From: Planctomycetaceae bacterium
GTDB taxonomy: Bacteria; Planctomycetota; Planctomycetia; Pirellulales; PNKZ01
Assembly (NCBI GenBank): GCA_016793115.1
Contig: JAEUIN010000239.1
Location: 1 to 54,737 of the forward strand
Length of the DNA: 54,737 nucleotides
Reading direction: 5' to 3'
Shown here: positions 44,642 through 52,571 of the stretch, piece after piece
Layout of the letters: each line of letters starts with the position of its first letter
How positions within the stretch are numbered: position 1 is the stretch's first letter
Program-made: the position numbers and the translations under genes
The notes under the pieces: model-generated
Seen by the model: only the letters and a program-made list of their open reading frames with translations
Told to the model about the DNA's origin: nothing
Database searches by the model: none

Positions 44642-44721
44642 CATGTTCTTCTCGCGCCGGCGTGTGCCGTTCGCAAGAGGAACTATTCGTCGCGCGCTTC
44701 GCGCCGTAAACTTGACGGCGC

Positions 44722-45714
44722 ATGGCCCATCTCCTGATCAGTCTCGGCTCCAACCTCGGCGATCGGGCCGCTACGCTCGACGGCGCGCTCGCCGCCGTGG
44801 CCCGCACCGCCGGCTTCCAAGTGCTGCGGCGCAGCTCGTGGTACGCGACGACTCCGGTCGGCGGGCCGCTGGAGCAGGAGGAGTTTCTCAACGGGGCGGC
44901 GCTGATCGAAACCGCGCTCGCGCCCGAGGCGTGCCTCGCGGCGATCCTCGGCATCGAGCAAGAGTTCGGTCGGCGACGCGACATGCCGTGGGGACCGCGG
45001 ACGCTGGACCTCGACTTGCTGCTCTACGACGCCGCCGTCGTCCGCACGGCCGACCTGATTCTTCCCCACCCGCGACTCGGCTTTCGCAAGTTCGTGCTGC
45101 GCGGTGCATGTGAAATCGCCGCCGAGATGCGTCATCCTGTCCTTGGGCGTTCGCTCGGTGAGTTGCTCCGCCATCTCCAGTCGACGCCCAAGTACGTCGC
45201 CTTGGTTGGTCATGCTCCCGGATTTCGCACGCAACTCGCCGGCGAGTGCGCCGAGGCGGGTCGAGCGCGGCTGGTCGAGCCGACCGGCGACGACGTCGCA
45301 GCAAACGCCGCGGCTTTGGCTGCGGCTCCCCTCACGGTCGCGTCCGCCGTACAATTCCTCGACGCTCGCCGCGCCGCCGTAGCGTCGTCGATCGCCGCGG
45401 CTCCCGACGAGTGGATCGTCGACGACGCCTGGTGTGCCGACGAAGTATGCGAACTTGCGAACGCCTTCGATGCCGACGCCCGCCGCGAATTCGCCGCCGC
45501 GCTTGAGTCGCGCCGCTCCGACCGTTCGGCGCCGATCGAGCCGCGTTTACTGGCCGTGTTGCGCTCGGGCGACGAACCGGCAGCGGGCGCGGCGCTCGCC
45601 GTGCGCGAGCGGTGCCCGCTCGACGTCGCGCTGCCGCCGGTCGTCGAACTCGATATCCGCGGTCGCGAGGCGGCGTTGCTGGAGTTCGCCGCCGCGCTCG
45701 AAGCGGCCGGCTAG
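44722..45714 (+). CDS. folK: HPPK (FolK) fused to a degenerate deoxynucleoside-kinase-like domain
   Basis: The first 155 residues are 6-hydroxymethyl-7,8-dihydropterin pyrophosphokinase of folate synthesis: LISLGSNLGDR at 5-15, WYATTPVGGP at 40-49 and PWGPRTLDLDLLLYD at 89-103 with the magnesium-binding D96 and D98. HPPK alone is about 160 residues; here about 170 more follow. They begin KYVALVGHAPGFRTQLA at 157-173, which aligns with the P-loop start of deoxynucleoside kinases (RYIAIEG...GKTTLA), but the Lys and two Gly of the Walker A loop are lost, and the end (VELDIRGREAALLEFAAALEAA) resembles the kinase terminus. The second domain is probably catalytically dead or regulatory. panC follows about 50 bp on. 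Confidence 0.85.
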   Translation: MAHLLISLGSNLGDRAATLDGALAAVARTAGFQVLRRSSWYATTPVGGPLEQEEFLNGAALIETALAPEACLAAILGIEQEFGRRRDMPWGPRTLDLDLLLYDAAVVRTADLILPHPRLGFRKFVLRGACEIAAEMRHPVLGRSLGELLRHLQSTPKYVALVGHAPGFRTQLAGECAEAGRARLVEPTGDDVAANAAALAAAPLTVASAVQFLDARRAAVASSIAAAPDEWIVDDAWCADEVCELANAFDADARREFAAALESRRSDRSAPIEPRLLAVLRSGDEPAAGAALAVRERCPLDVALPPVVELDIRGREAALLEFAAALEAAG

Positions 45715-45763
45715 CCGGCGCCGCTCACGATCACAACTTTTTTTAATCTCCGTTCGTCTTCGC

Positions 45764-46618
45764 ATGTCCACTACGCAAGTCGTTCATACTATCGCCGAAC
45801 TTCGCTCCCAAGTCGCCGCCGCGCGAGCCCGGGGCCTTAAGATCGGACTTGTGCCGACGATGGGCGCGCTGCATCCCGGTCACGTCAGCCTCGTCGCAGC
45901 TTCGGCCCGCGCGTGCGGCTTCACCGTGGTCACGGTGTTCGTCAACCCGACGCAGTTCGGACCGAAGGAAGACTTCGCGAAGTACCCGCGCACGCTCGAG
46001 GCCGACGTCGCGCAGGTCGCCGCCGCCGGGGCCGACCTCGTGTTCGCACCCTCGGTCGACGAAGTCTACCCGGCGGGCAATGCGACGTTCGTCGAAATCG
46101 GCGGCGTCGCCGAACCGCTCGAAGGGGAGTGCCGGCCGGGCCACTTTCGCGGCGTCGCCACCATCGTGCTGAAGCTCTTCAACATAGTCGGGGCCGACGT
46201 CGCCTACTTCGGCCAAAAAGATTACCAGCAAACGCTCGTCGTGCGGCAAATGGTGCGCGACTTCAACGTGCCGATCACCGTCGAAGTTTGCCCGACCGTG
46301 CGCGAGCCCGACGGTTTGGCGATGAGCAGCCGCAACGTTTATCTCTCGCCCGCCGAACGCAAGCAGGCCCTGGCGCTCAGCCGGGCCTTGCGCAAGACGG
46401 AGCAAGCAGTGACGGCGGGCGAGCGCAGCGTCTGGAAACTGCGCGACGTGCTGCAAACCGAGCTTGCCGCGACGCCCGAGGTGCGAGTTCAATACGCCGT
46501 CGTCGCCGACGCCGCTACGCTCCGCGAACCGGCCGAGCTCGATCGACCTTGCGTCGCACTCGTCGCGACCCACGTCGGCACGACTCGGCTGATCGATAAT
46601 TGCTTACTTCGTCCTTAG
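45764..46618 (+). CDS. panC: Pantothenate synthetase
   Basis: PanC condenses pantoate and beta-alanine with ATP in the coenzyme A pathway. The 284-residue product has the nucleotidyltransferase motifs PTMGALHPGH at 31-40 (HIGH-like), FVNPTQFGPKEDFAKYPR, FGQKDYQQ and the KMSKS-like SSRNVYLS. Length is normal. It begins 49 bp after folK, so the two vitamin genes likely share a transcript. The open frame continues back into folK but the ATG at 45764 fits the family start. Confidence 0.95.
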   Translation: MSTTQVVHTIAELRSQVAAARARGLKIGLVPTMGALHPGHVSLVAASARACGFTVVTVFVNPTQFGPKEDFAKYPRTLEADVAQVAAAGADLVFAPSVDEVYPAGNATFVEIGGVAEPLEGECRPGHFRGVATIVLKLFNIVGADVAYFGQKDYQQTLVVRQMVRDFNVPITVEVCPTVREPDGLAMSSRNVYLSPAERKQALALSRALRKTEQAVTAGERSVWKLRDVLQTELAATPEVRVQYAVVADAATLREPAELDRPCVALVATHVGTTRLIDNCLLRP

Positions 46619-46627
46619 TTCGTCGAA

Positions 46628-46790
46628 AGGTTCAGAGTAGGGGATAAGGAGATGCAGAGGGGATGAGGGAGATCTGAAAAGAAACGGGAGTAAATCCGAG
46701 CGCTTAGGTGCTCGGTTAAGTCCCCAATCTTCTCTGCTCATCCCCAGACATCTCCTCCGATCTCCTCATCCCCCTCTCTGGACCAACCAA
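46628..46790. repeat. Structured intergenic palindromic element, copy B
   Basis: Between panC and lgt, a purine-rich left part (AGAGGGGATGAGGGAGATC near 46657-46675) is almost the reverse complement of a pyrimidine-rich right part (GATCTCCTCATCCCCCTCTC near 46760-46779), differing by small indels. A central hairpin CCGAGC/GCTCGG with an eight-base loop lies near 46697. The arrangement resembles the element at 17667-17860. It may be a dispersed repeat or a transcript end. Confidence 0.5.
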
Positions 46791-46794
46791 AAGC

Positions 46795-48120
46795 ATGCTC
46801 CAAACGCTGTTCGTCATTCCGAATGAAATCGCCGGCGTGCCGTTGTTCGGGTTCGGCGTCGTCGCCGCACTGTGGCTGGCTTGGTGCGTCGTCTATGCGC
46901 TGTTGCGCATTCGCAAGGAAGGGCTTTCGACCGACGTCTTGAGTTCGCTCGGCGTCATGGGCGTGCTGCTGTTCGCCATCGTCTTCGTCGTGCCGCGGAT
47001 CATGGTTCGCGACGAAGCGACCGGTGTGACCGGTATCGCCATTCGCGGCTACGGAGTCATGCTGCTCTCCGGCATCGTCGCCGGCGTCGGCCTCACGATT
47101 CAGCGCGCGAAGCGCGTCGGCATCAAGCCCGATCTCATCCTTTCGCTCGCGCTCTGGGTCTTCGTCGCCGGCATGGTCGGAGCGCGGGCCTTCTACGTGA
47201 TCGAGTATTGGGAAAGTTTCCAACGAGATTCGCTCAAAGAAACGCTCATCGCGATCGCCAACATGACGCAGGGCGGGCTGGTCGTCTTCGGCAGCTTCAT
47301 CGGCGCGGTCGGCGCGCTCATCGCGTTTTGCTTCAAACACAGGTTGCCGATCCTGCCGCTCACCGATCTCGTCGCCCCCGGCATGGTGCTCGGCTTGGCG
47401 CTCGGGCGCGTCGGCTGCTTCTTCAACGGTTGCTGTTTCGGCGACGCCTGCACCGCCCCCTGGGCCGTGGAGTTTCCCGCCGGCTCGCCGCCGCATATTC
47501 GCCAAGTCGAAACGGGCAAGGTGTTCGGCTTCGTCCTCGGCCAACGTCCGCTCGCCGGCGATGCGACGAAGTCGGCGCCGACGATCGTCGAAGTCGTCGC
47601 CGATTCGCCGGCCGCGCAGGCCGGCCTCGCCGCCGGTGAAGTCGTCAAGCTCGTCGAAGGCCGCCCGGTCGGCGATCTCGCGGAAGCCCGCGCCGCGATT
47701 TACTTCGCCTTCCGCGACGGCCGGCTCCCGCTGCGCCTCGTTACCGATCGCGGCGCCCGCTCCCTCGAGCCGATCGCCGGCACGACGACGCACAGCCTGC
47801 CGACTCACCCGGCGCAGATTTACGCCGCGATCGACGCCGTGCTGCTCACGCTGCTGCTCCTCGCCTTCACGCCGCTCAGCCGGCGCGACGGCGAAACCTT
47901 CGCTCTGCTGCTCACCGTGCATCCGATCTCGCGGTTCCTCCTGGAAGAAATCCGCATTGATGAAGCCGGCATGTTCGGCACGCAGCTCAGCATTTCGCAG
48001 CACATCAGCATCGCGATGCTCGTCGTCGCCGCTTTGCTGTGGGCATATCTCGAGCGCCGCCCGCGCGGCTTCGCTTGGCCGCGACAAGCCGCGGATCACG
48101 GCGCGGCGGCGGCGACGTAA
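46795..48120 (+). CDS. lgt: Prolipoprotein diacylglyceryl transferase with an inserted PDZ domain
   Basis: Lgt transfers diacylglycerol from phosphatidylglycerol to the lipobox cysteine of prolipoproteins in the inner membrane. The 441-residue product is about 150 longer than E. coli Lgt. Landmarks line up with E. coli: IRGYGVML with LHWYGLMY, QGGL at 159-162, GRVGCFFNG with the essential Arg at R205, and LPTHPAQIY at 335-343. Between about 230 and 334, where E. coli has a short loop, lies a PDZ-like domain (TIVEVVADSPAAQAGLAAGEVVKLVEGRPV). The E. coli catalytic histidine H103 (FHGG) is replaced by F165 (VFGS). The protein may recognise substrates through the PDZ domain. Confidence 0.9.
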   Translation: MLQTLFVIPNEIAGVPLFGFGVVAALWLAWCVVYALLRIRKEGLSTDVLSSLGVMGVLLFAIVFVVPRIMVRDEATGVTGIAIRGYGVMLLSGIVAGVGLTIQRAKRVGIKPDLILSLALWVFVAGMVGARAFYVIEYWESFQRDSLKETLIAIANMTQGGLVVFGSFIGAVGALIAFCFKHRLPILPLTDLVAPGMVLGLALGRVGCFFNGCCFGDACTAPWAVEFPAGSPPHIRQVETGKVFGFVLGQRPLAGDATKSAPTIVEVVADSPAAQAGLAAGEVVKLVEGRPVGDLAEARAAIYFAFRDGRLPLRLVTDRGARSLEPIAGTTTHSLPTHPAQIYAAIDAVLLTLLLLAFTPLSRRDGETFALLLTVHPISRFLLEEIRIDEAGMFGTQLSISQHISIAMLVVAALLWAYLERRPRGFAWPRQAADHGAAAAT

Positions 48121-48267
48121 CTCCCGGCGCGGCAATACGTTTGACATTTACGCAGGCCGGCCGGATATTGAACGCCCACGGGGCGGAAATCCGCACCGCC
48201 CGCAAAAAGCCCGCTTTCCCGCTCGTTTCGGGAACTCCCTCGAGCGTTGCAACGTCGAAGTCTTCGT

Positions 48268-48828
48268 GTGACCAACGTGACTGACGACCAACTCATCGAC
48301 GACGCTCTCGCCGGACGCTCGGCCTCGTTTGGACTGCTGGTCTCAAAGTATCAAGACCGGCTGTTCACGGCGCTCGCGCACCTCGTGGGTTCGGTCGACG
48401 ACGCCCGCGACGCGGCGCAGGATGCCTTCGTGCAAGCGTTCCTCAAGCTCGATTCGTTTCATCGACAAAGCTCGTTCTACACGTGGCTTTATCGCATCGC
48501 CTTCAACACGGCCGTGAGTTCGGCGCGGCGCAAGCGTCCGGCCGGCTCGCTCGATCAGTGCCGCGAAGCCGGCGGATACGAGCCGATCGATCGCCACGGC
48601 GCTCCCGACGAGCCGCTCGAGCGGCGCGAGCGGGTCGCTCAAGTCCGTGGGGCTTTGGCCGCGCTGCCGAACGACTACCGCACGGTGATCGTGCTCCGCG
48701 AGATCGACGGGTGCGATTACGACCAAATCTCCGAAATCCTCGACATCCCCGTCGGCACCGTCCGCAGCCGGCTCCATCGCGCCCGACTCCAACTGAAAGA
48801 CCACCTCAAGGCCGTGGTCGCCGAATAA
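48268..48828 (+). CDS. ECF-type RNA polymerase sigma factor
   Basis: The 186-residue product has sigma regions 2 (FGLLVSKYQDRLFTALAHLVGSVDDARDAAQDAFVQAF, then FYTWLYRIAFN) and 4 (LPNDYRTVIVLREIDGCDYDQISEILDIPVGTVRSRLHRAR), and lacks region 3, as ECF factors do. It directs polymerase to stress or envelope promoters. The GTG at 48268 is chosen over TTG at 48247 because the family starts there. The anti-sigma gene follows 55 bp downstream, and the two should be coexpressed. The upstream region does not show a clear self-recognised promoter. Confidence 0.93.
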   Translation: MTNVTDDQLIDDALAGRSASFGLLVSKYQDRLFTALAHLVGSVDDARDAAQDAFVQAFLKLDSFHRQSSFYTWLYRIAFNTAVSSARRKRPAGSLDQCREAGGYEPIDRHGAPDEPLERRERVAQVRGALAALPNDYRTVIVLREIDGCDYDQISEILDIPVGTVRSRLHRARLQLKDHLKAVVAE

Positions 48829-48883
48829 GCCCGCTGTCCAAAAACCGAAAACTAAAGATCCAAAACCCAGAACCGCTCCCACC

Positions 48884-51289
48884 GTGTCGCACATTCCCGA
48901 CGAAGAACTGATCAGCGCCTACTTCGACGACGAACTGTCGAACGAAGAACGTGCGCGCGCCGAACAGTTGCTCGTCGAACGCCCCGATCTCCGCCGTTTT
49001 CTCGACGAGCTCCGCGTCCTGCGCGAGGGGCTGCACGGGCTGCCGAAATACGAATTGGGCGATCAATTCGGAGCCGACGTGCTGCGCCGCGCCGAGCGTG
49101 AGATGCTGCAGAGCGATGCCGCGCCCGCCGGCCCCGCGGTCGCCGCCGCGGCGTTGAAGTCCACGCTTCCGAAGGCCGTGCCGCCGCCGGCCGGTTCGCC
49201 TCGCGTGGAGCTTGCGAGGTTTTCCTGGGAGCGCTGGCGACGCCCGGCCGCGTTCTCGTTGGCCGCGGTCGCGGCCGCGGTCGTGTTGATGTTCGTCGAG
49301 CGAACGCAGCGGCCCAACGACGTCGCCCTCGGCCCGGCGAAACCGCAGGCCGGCGATTTGGTCGATCTCAACGGCGCGGACCGCAAGGCGTTGAAGAGAG
49401 ACGATGCGGCGGACAAGCTTGCCGCGCCGCCGTTGCGCAAAGAAGACGGCGACTTTGCCGCCGGCGGTTTAGGCGCTGCGCTCCCGGGCGCGCCGCCCGC
49501 CGCCGCGATGCCGAAAGTCGTCGGCGATCCTCTGGCCGATCGATTCGTCCACGATGCTCGCGGCGCCGCGCAAGGGTCGGCCGTGCAGGCCAAGACCGGT
49601 GCCGGCACGCTGATGCTCGGCGTGAACGATTTCGCGCTGCAGCGGCAGGCCGATTCCGGCGCCGTCGCCTCGCTCGCCGAGGCCGACCTGCGGCGCGCTC
49701 TGGTCCTGGTCGACAACTACCGCAAGCTCCAGCAAGCCGCGCCCGACGGCAACGTCGCTCCGGTGCAACTCCAAACGCAGATCGCTCAAGTCGACCTCGC
49801 GTCGCAGCAAGCGGCCGGCGAGCGCCGACAATTGCCGGCCGAACGCGACAACGCCGCCGCAGCAGCCGGCCGCCAAGTCGCGACGCCGCAAAACGGCTCG
49901 GCCGCAACGCAAGCGAAGAGCGGCGGCTTCGTCGCCAAGAATCCTGCGGCCGAAGGCGCTGCGGCGGTGAGCGACAAGCCGGCCGAACGCAACTGGTCGC
50001 TGCAGCAAGCCGGGGCCCGCCGGCTCGTGATCGTCACCTGCGAAGTGACGCCCGAAGCGCTGCCGCAATTGATCGCGCCGGTCCTCGCCCGCGAGCAAAT
50101 CGCCGACATCTCCGGCCTCGGCGACTTCGGCCGCTTGAGCCAAGTCGGCGGCGCGGGCGGCTCCACGGCGATGGGCAATGTCTTCCGCGAGAGAAGCGAC
50201 GGGGCGCAACTCGGCGAAACCGCACAAGCGGCGACGGCGACCGCCCCCGCGGCGAGCCCTGAGCCGCGCGGGGCCGCTCAGAGCGCGGCGGGGGAAAAGC
50301 GATCGTTGAACGAAGCGGAGCAACTCGCCTCCCTGCGCTCCGGCACATCGACCGCGCGAGGCGAAGAATTTCTTTACATGGTCGCGCCGGAAGACAAGTT
50401 GGAATCGACGTTGTCGTTCTTCAACGGGCAACCGCAATATGTGCTGAACATGCACGTCGAGCCGGCCGAAGAGGCTCCGGCCGAAGCGTCGCGTTGGATC
50501 GAGTACAGCCGCGGTCGAGGAGCCGCACCGCGGCCGGCGATGGCTGCGAAGCCTGCGCCCTCCGCTCCGGGTGCGGCGGCCCAGTCGGCGCAAATCGAGC
50601 CGTCGATTGCGCCATCGACCCGCACGACGCCCTCCCAGACCGCGGCCGGCAAAGCGGGGGGCGAAAGCTACTACGCCGTTCAAAATCGCATGGCCGAAGC
50701 CCAACTCGACTCCGCCGCCGCCCCGCTGAGTCGCGCCCAGCGGCTCACGTCGCGGCAAGTCGAAGAATTCGAGCAGGCCGCGGCAAACTCGCCGGCGCCA
50801 CAACGCTCCGCCGGAACTCCGCTCGCGCCGTTTGACGCCGTCGCGGGCGCCGAGCCGCCGCGCGAGGCCAAGAAGGAAGCGGCGAAGCACCAGTCGATCG
50901 CCAAGGGAGACGCACCCGCGACGCCGTCCGTCGCAGTTCCGTCCCCCGGGTCCGCCGCCCCGAAGCCGGTCGCAGCCGCCGCGACCATCGCGAAAGGGAC
51001 GACCGAGCCGATGGCCGGTGAAAAGCAAGTCGATCTGCAGCAGTCGCAAAGCTTCATCGCGCCGCAACTCGCTTTCGACTCCGGGGCTCCGGCGCTGCCT
51101 GAGAACTATCGCGAGGCGTTGTTCATCATCCGCGTGGTCGACGACAAGGCGTCGTTGGCCGAAGAATCGAAGCCGCGCGCCGGCGCAGCGCTGCCGACGA
51201 TCGAGTCGCAAGCTCCGCAGCCGGCGACACCGGCCGATTTGAAAGCCAACGGCGCGCAGGAAACGCCGCCCGCCAAGAAAGGCGGCTAG
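48884..51289 (+). CDS. Large anti-sigma factor with periplasmic Ala/Gln-rich domain
   Basis: An 801-residue single-pass membrane protein. The cytoplasmic N-terminus (about 1-75; DEELISAYFDDELSNEERARAEQLL) has the anti-sigma pattern, but lacks the His-Cys zinc motif. A transmembrane helix lies at 121-138 (PAAFSLAAVAAAVVLMFV). Beyond it are over 650 residues, mostly Ala/Gln/Pro-rich low complexity, with ordered islands (RLVIVTCEVTPEALPQLIAPVLAREQIADI and EEFLYMVAPEDKLESTLSFFNGQPQYVLNMHV) of unknown fold. It would hold the sigma factor until a periplasmic signal is sensed. The start is the GTG at 48884. Typical anti-sigma proteins are 200-300 residues, so the size is unusual. Confidence 0.85.
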   Translation: MSHIPDEELISAYFDDELSNEERARAEQLLVERPDLRRFLDELRVLREGLHGLPKYELGDQFGADVLRRAEREMLQSDAAPAGPAVAAAALKSTLPKAVPPPAGSPRVELARFSWERWRRPAAFSLAAVAAAVVLMFVERTQRPNDVALGPAKPQAGDLVDLNGADRKALKRDDAADKLAAPPLRKEDGDFAAGGLGAALPGAPPAAAMPKVVGDPLADRFVHDARGAAQGSAVQAKTGAGTLMLGVNDFALQRQADSGAVASLAEADLRRALVLVDNYRKLQQAAPDGNVAPVQLQTQIAQVDLASQQAAGERRQLPAERDNAAAAAGRQVATPQNGSAATQAKSGGFVAKNPAAEGAAAVSDKPAERNWSLQQAGARRLVIVTCEVTPEALPQLIAPVLAREQIADISGLGDFGRLSQVGGAGGSTAMGNVFRERSDGAQLGETAQAATATAPAASPEPRGAAQSAAGEKRSLNEAEQLASLRSGTSTARGEEFLYMVAPEDKLESTLSFFNGQPQYVLNMHVEPAEEAPAEASRWIEYSRGRGAAPRPAMAAKPAPSAPGAAAQSAQIEPSIAPSTRTTPSQTAAGKAGGESYYAVQNRMAEAQLDSAAAPLSRAQRLTSRQVEEFEQAAANSPAPQRSAGTPLAPFDAVAGAEPPREAKKEAAKHQSIAKGDAPATPSVAVPSPGSAAPKPVAAAATIAKGTTEPMAGEKQVDLQQSQSFIAPQLAFDSGAPALPENYREALFIIRVVDDKASLAEESKPRAGAALPTIESQAPQPATPADLKANGAQETPPAKKGG

Positions 51290-51303
51290 AGCGGCGCGCG
51301 GCT

Positions 51304-51363
51304 GGGTTCATGCCCGCCGTCTGCTTTTGCGGCACCCGTTCGACAGACGGCGGGAATCAACCC
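51304..51363. repeat. REP-like inverted repeat after the anti-sigma gene
   Basis: The 20-base arm 51304-51323 (GGGTTCATGCCCGCCGTCTG) matches the reverse complement of 51344-51363 at 18 of 20 positions, with a 20-base loop. It lies between convergent genes and is similar in size and layout to the repeat at 26545-26612. It is probably a transcript end or a member of a short palindromic repeat class. Confidence 0.7.
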
Positions 51364-51380
51364 CTCCGCTCGCAAGACGC

Positions 51381-51959
51381 TTAGCCCTTCTTGGCCCGCA
51401 ACTGCGCCAAGATCTCCGCCGTCGAAAGCTTCTTTCCTTCCTCCGCCGCGGCAGGCTTCGCAGCCGCGGGCTTCGCTTCCACCGGCTTCACTGCAGGGGC
51501 CTCGGCGACCGGTTCCGGTTCCGGCTCGGGAGCTTTCTCGACCGGCGCCGCTTTCGGAGCAGGTGCGGCGGCCGGGGCCGCGCCGCCGGCTTTGGCCGCG
51601 GCTTGAGCCCGCAGCATCTCGGCCACCGACGGCTTCTTTTCTCCCGTCGCCGCCGCTGCCGGTTTCGCGGCCGCAGGCTTCGCGGCCGAGGCAGGCTTCG
51701 CCGCCGCCGGCTTCGCGTGCTTCTCTTCCGCGGCCTTCGGCTCCGGCTTGGGCACGAACTTCAAGAAATCGGGGTTGATATCGAACCAGCCGATGTTGTT
51801 GTCGTCGCCGTCGAACCGCACCAACGCGCGACCGCTCATGTTCACGGTTTTGACTTGGCCGGTCATTCCTTTGAAACGTCCGAGTTCGGGCCGCGACTCG
51901 TCGACGACCACGTACTTGTCCGTGTACTCACGCTTCAGCTTCTCGATCTGCTCAAACAT
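51381..51959 (-). CDS. SH3/KOW-like domain protein with an Ala/Lys/Pro-rich tail
   Basis: The 192-residue protein has a compact N-terminal beta domain (about 10-70; VVVDESRPELGRFKGMTGQVKTVNMSGRALVRFDG), which resembles a small SH3/KOW barrel. The rest is a low-complexity Ala/Lys/Pro/Glu tail, typical of disordered linkers. Two similar short motifs, KKPSVAEMLRAQ and KKLSTAEILAQLR, occur about 65 residues apart at its ends and may be binding peptides. Function unknown. It is convergent with the anti-sigma gene. A ribosomal or translation-linked role is conceivable but not shown. Confidence 0.7.
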   Translation of the reverse strand: MFEQIEKLKREYTDKYVVVDESRPELGRFKGMTGQVKTVNMSGRALVRFDGDDNNIGWFDINPDFLKFVPKPEPKAAEEKHAKPAAAKPASAAKPAAAKPAAAATGEKKPSVAEMLRAQAAAKAGGAAPAAAPAPKAAPVEKAPEPEPEPVAEAPAVKPVEAKPAAAKPAAAEEGKKLSTAEILAQLRAKKG

Positions 51960-52046
51960 GGCGGGCCGCTTCGACGGGTGAGAGGTTGAGAGCCGGCGAA
52001 CAACATCCTGCGAACCGCAACATTCTGCCGGGATGTGCGGCCAAAA

Positions 52047-52571
52047 TCAAGAATCTTCGCCGGCGATCGCGATGCGGTACTTCCACGCGACCGTGGCCGG
52101 CGGCGGTGCAAAGGGACCGTCCGACGTCATTTGCCTGCCGTCGACGACCGGCCAAGGAGCCGCAGCGCCGCAAGGCTCCACGACGACTCGGCCCGCGCCG
52201 GCCGCCGGCCGCCTATATTCGCTGCCTAGTCGCGACGGCGCTTGCTGATATCGCACGGCCGCGTCGAACACGACGCTCCGCCGATCGGCCGACGCCTCGA
52301 CGGCCGCCGACCAATGCGATTTCCCGGCCATGCCGACCAAAAACACGATCGCCCCCGTCGCCCGCTGCTCGACGTGCAACTGCTGAAACGGCGGGCTCGC
52401 CGGCCAAGCGTCCGCGTCGTCCCCTTCCACCGATTCCAGCGCCGTCGCCCAGCCGCCGGAGGCCCCATCGTCGGTAGCCGAGTCGCGTACCTCGACGCGA
52501 TGCGCAAAACGATCGCCGCGATGAAAAAACACGACGCGCAGTCCGTCGGCTTCGAGAATCGTTTCCGCCAT
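52047..52571 (-). CDS. Small unknown protein translationally coupled to prfB
   Basis: A 174-residue protein not matched to a characterised family. It starts MAETILEADGLRVVFFHRGDRFAHRVEVRD and is predicted to be mainly beta, with two short hydrophobic strands (TGAIVFLVGMAGKSHWSAAVEA). No membrane segment or signal is seen. Its ATG overlaps the prfB stop in TAATG, so translation is probably coupled. That strong coupling is the best support for expression. The frame would also allow a start 12 codons upstream, inside prfB. Confidence 0.7.
   Translation of the reverse strand: MAETILEADGLRVVFFHRGDRFAHRVEVRDSATDDGASGGWATALESVEGDDADAWPASPPFQQLHVEQRATGAIVFLVGMAGKSHWSAAVEASADRRSVVFDAAVRYQQAPSRLGSEYRRPAAGAGRVVVEPCGAAAPWPVVDGRQMTSDGPFAPPPATVAWKYRIAIAGEDS

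Larger units (their letters stand above)
44174..44721. other. Gene-free region before folK, with promoter and strong stem-loops
   Basis: Open frames here (44156-44737 on + and 44123-44557 on -) encode proteins with no family character. The first 150 bases are less GC-rich than the neighbours. The region contains a sigma70-like promoter at 44304, a small perfect hairpin at 44396-44412, a large stem at 44465-44518 and a possible end at about 44641. Confidence 0.55.

Noticed and set aside
44123..44737. Open frames on both strands across the gap before folK (193 and 144 residues)
   Set aside because: Composition is Arg/Ser-rich with no family pattern, no ribosome site, and the two frames cover the same bases in opposite directions. 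The structured-RNA reading fits better.
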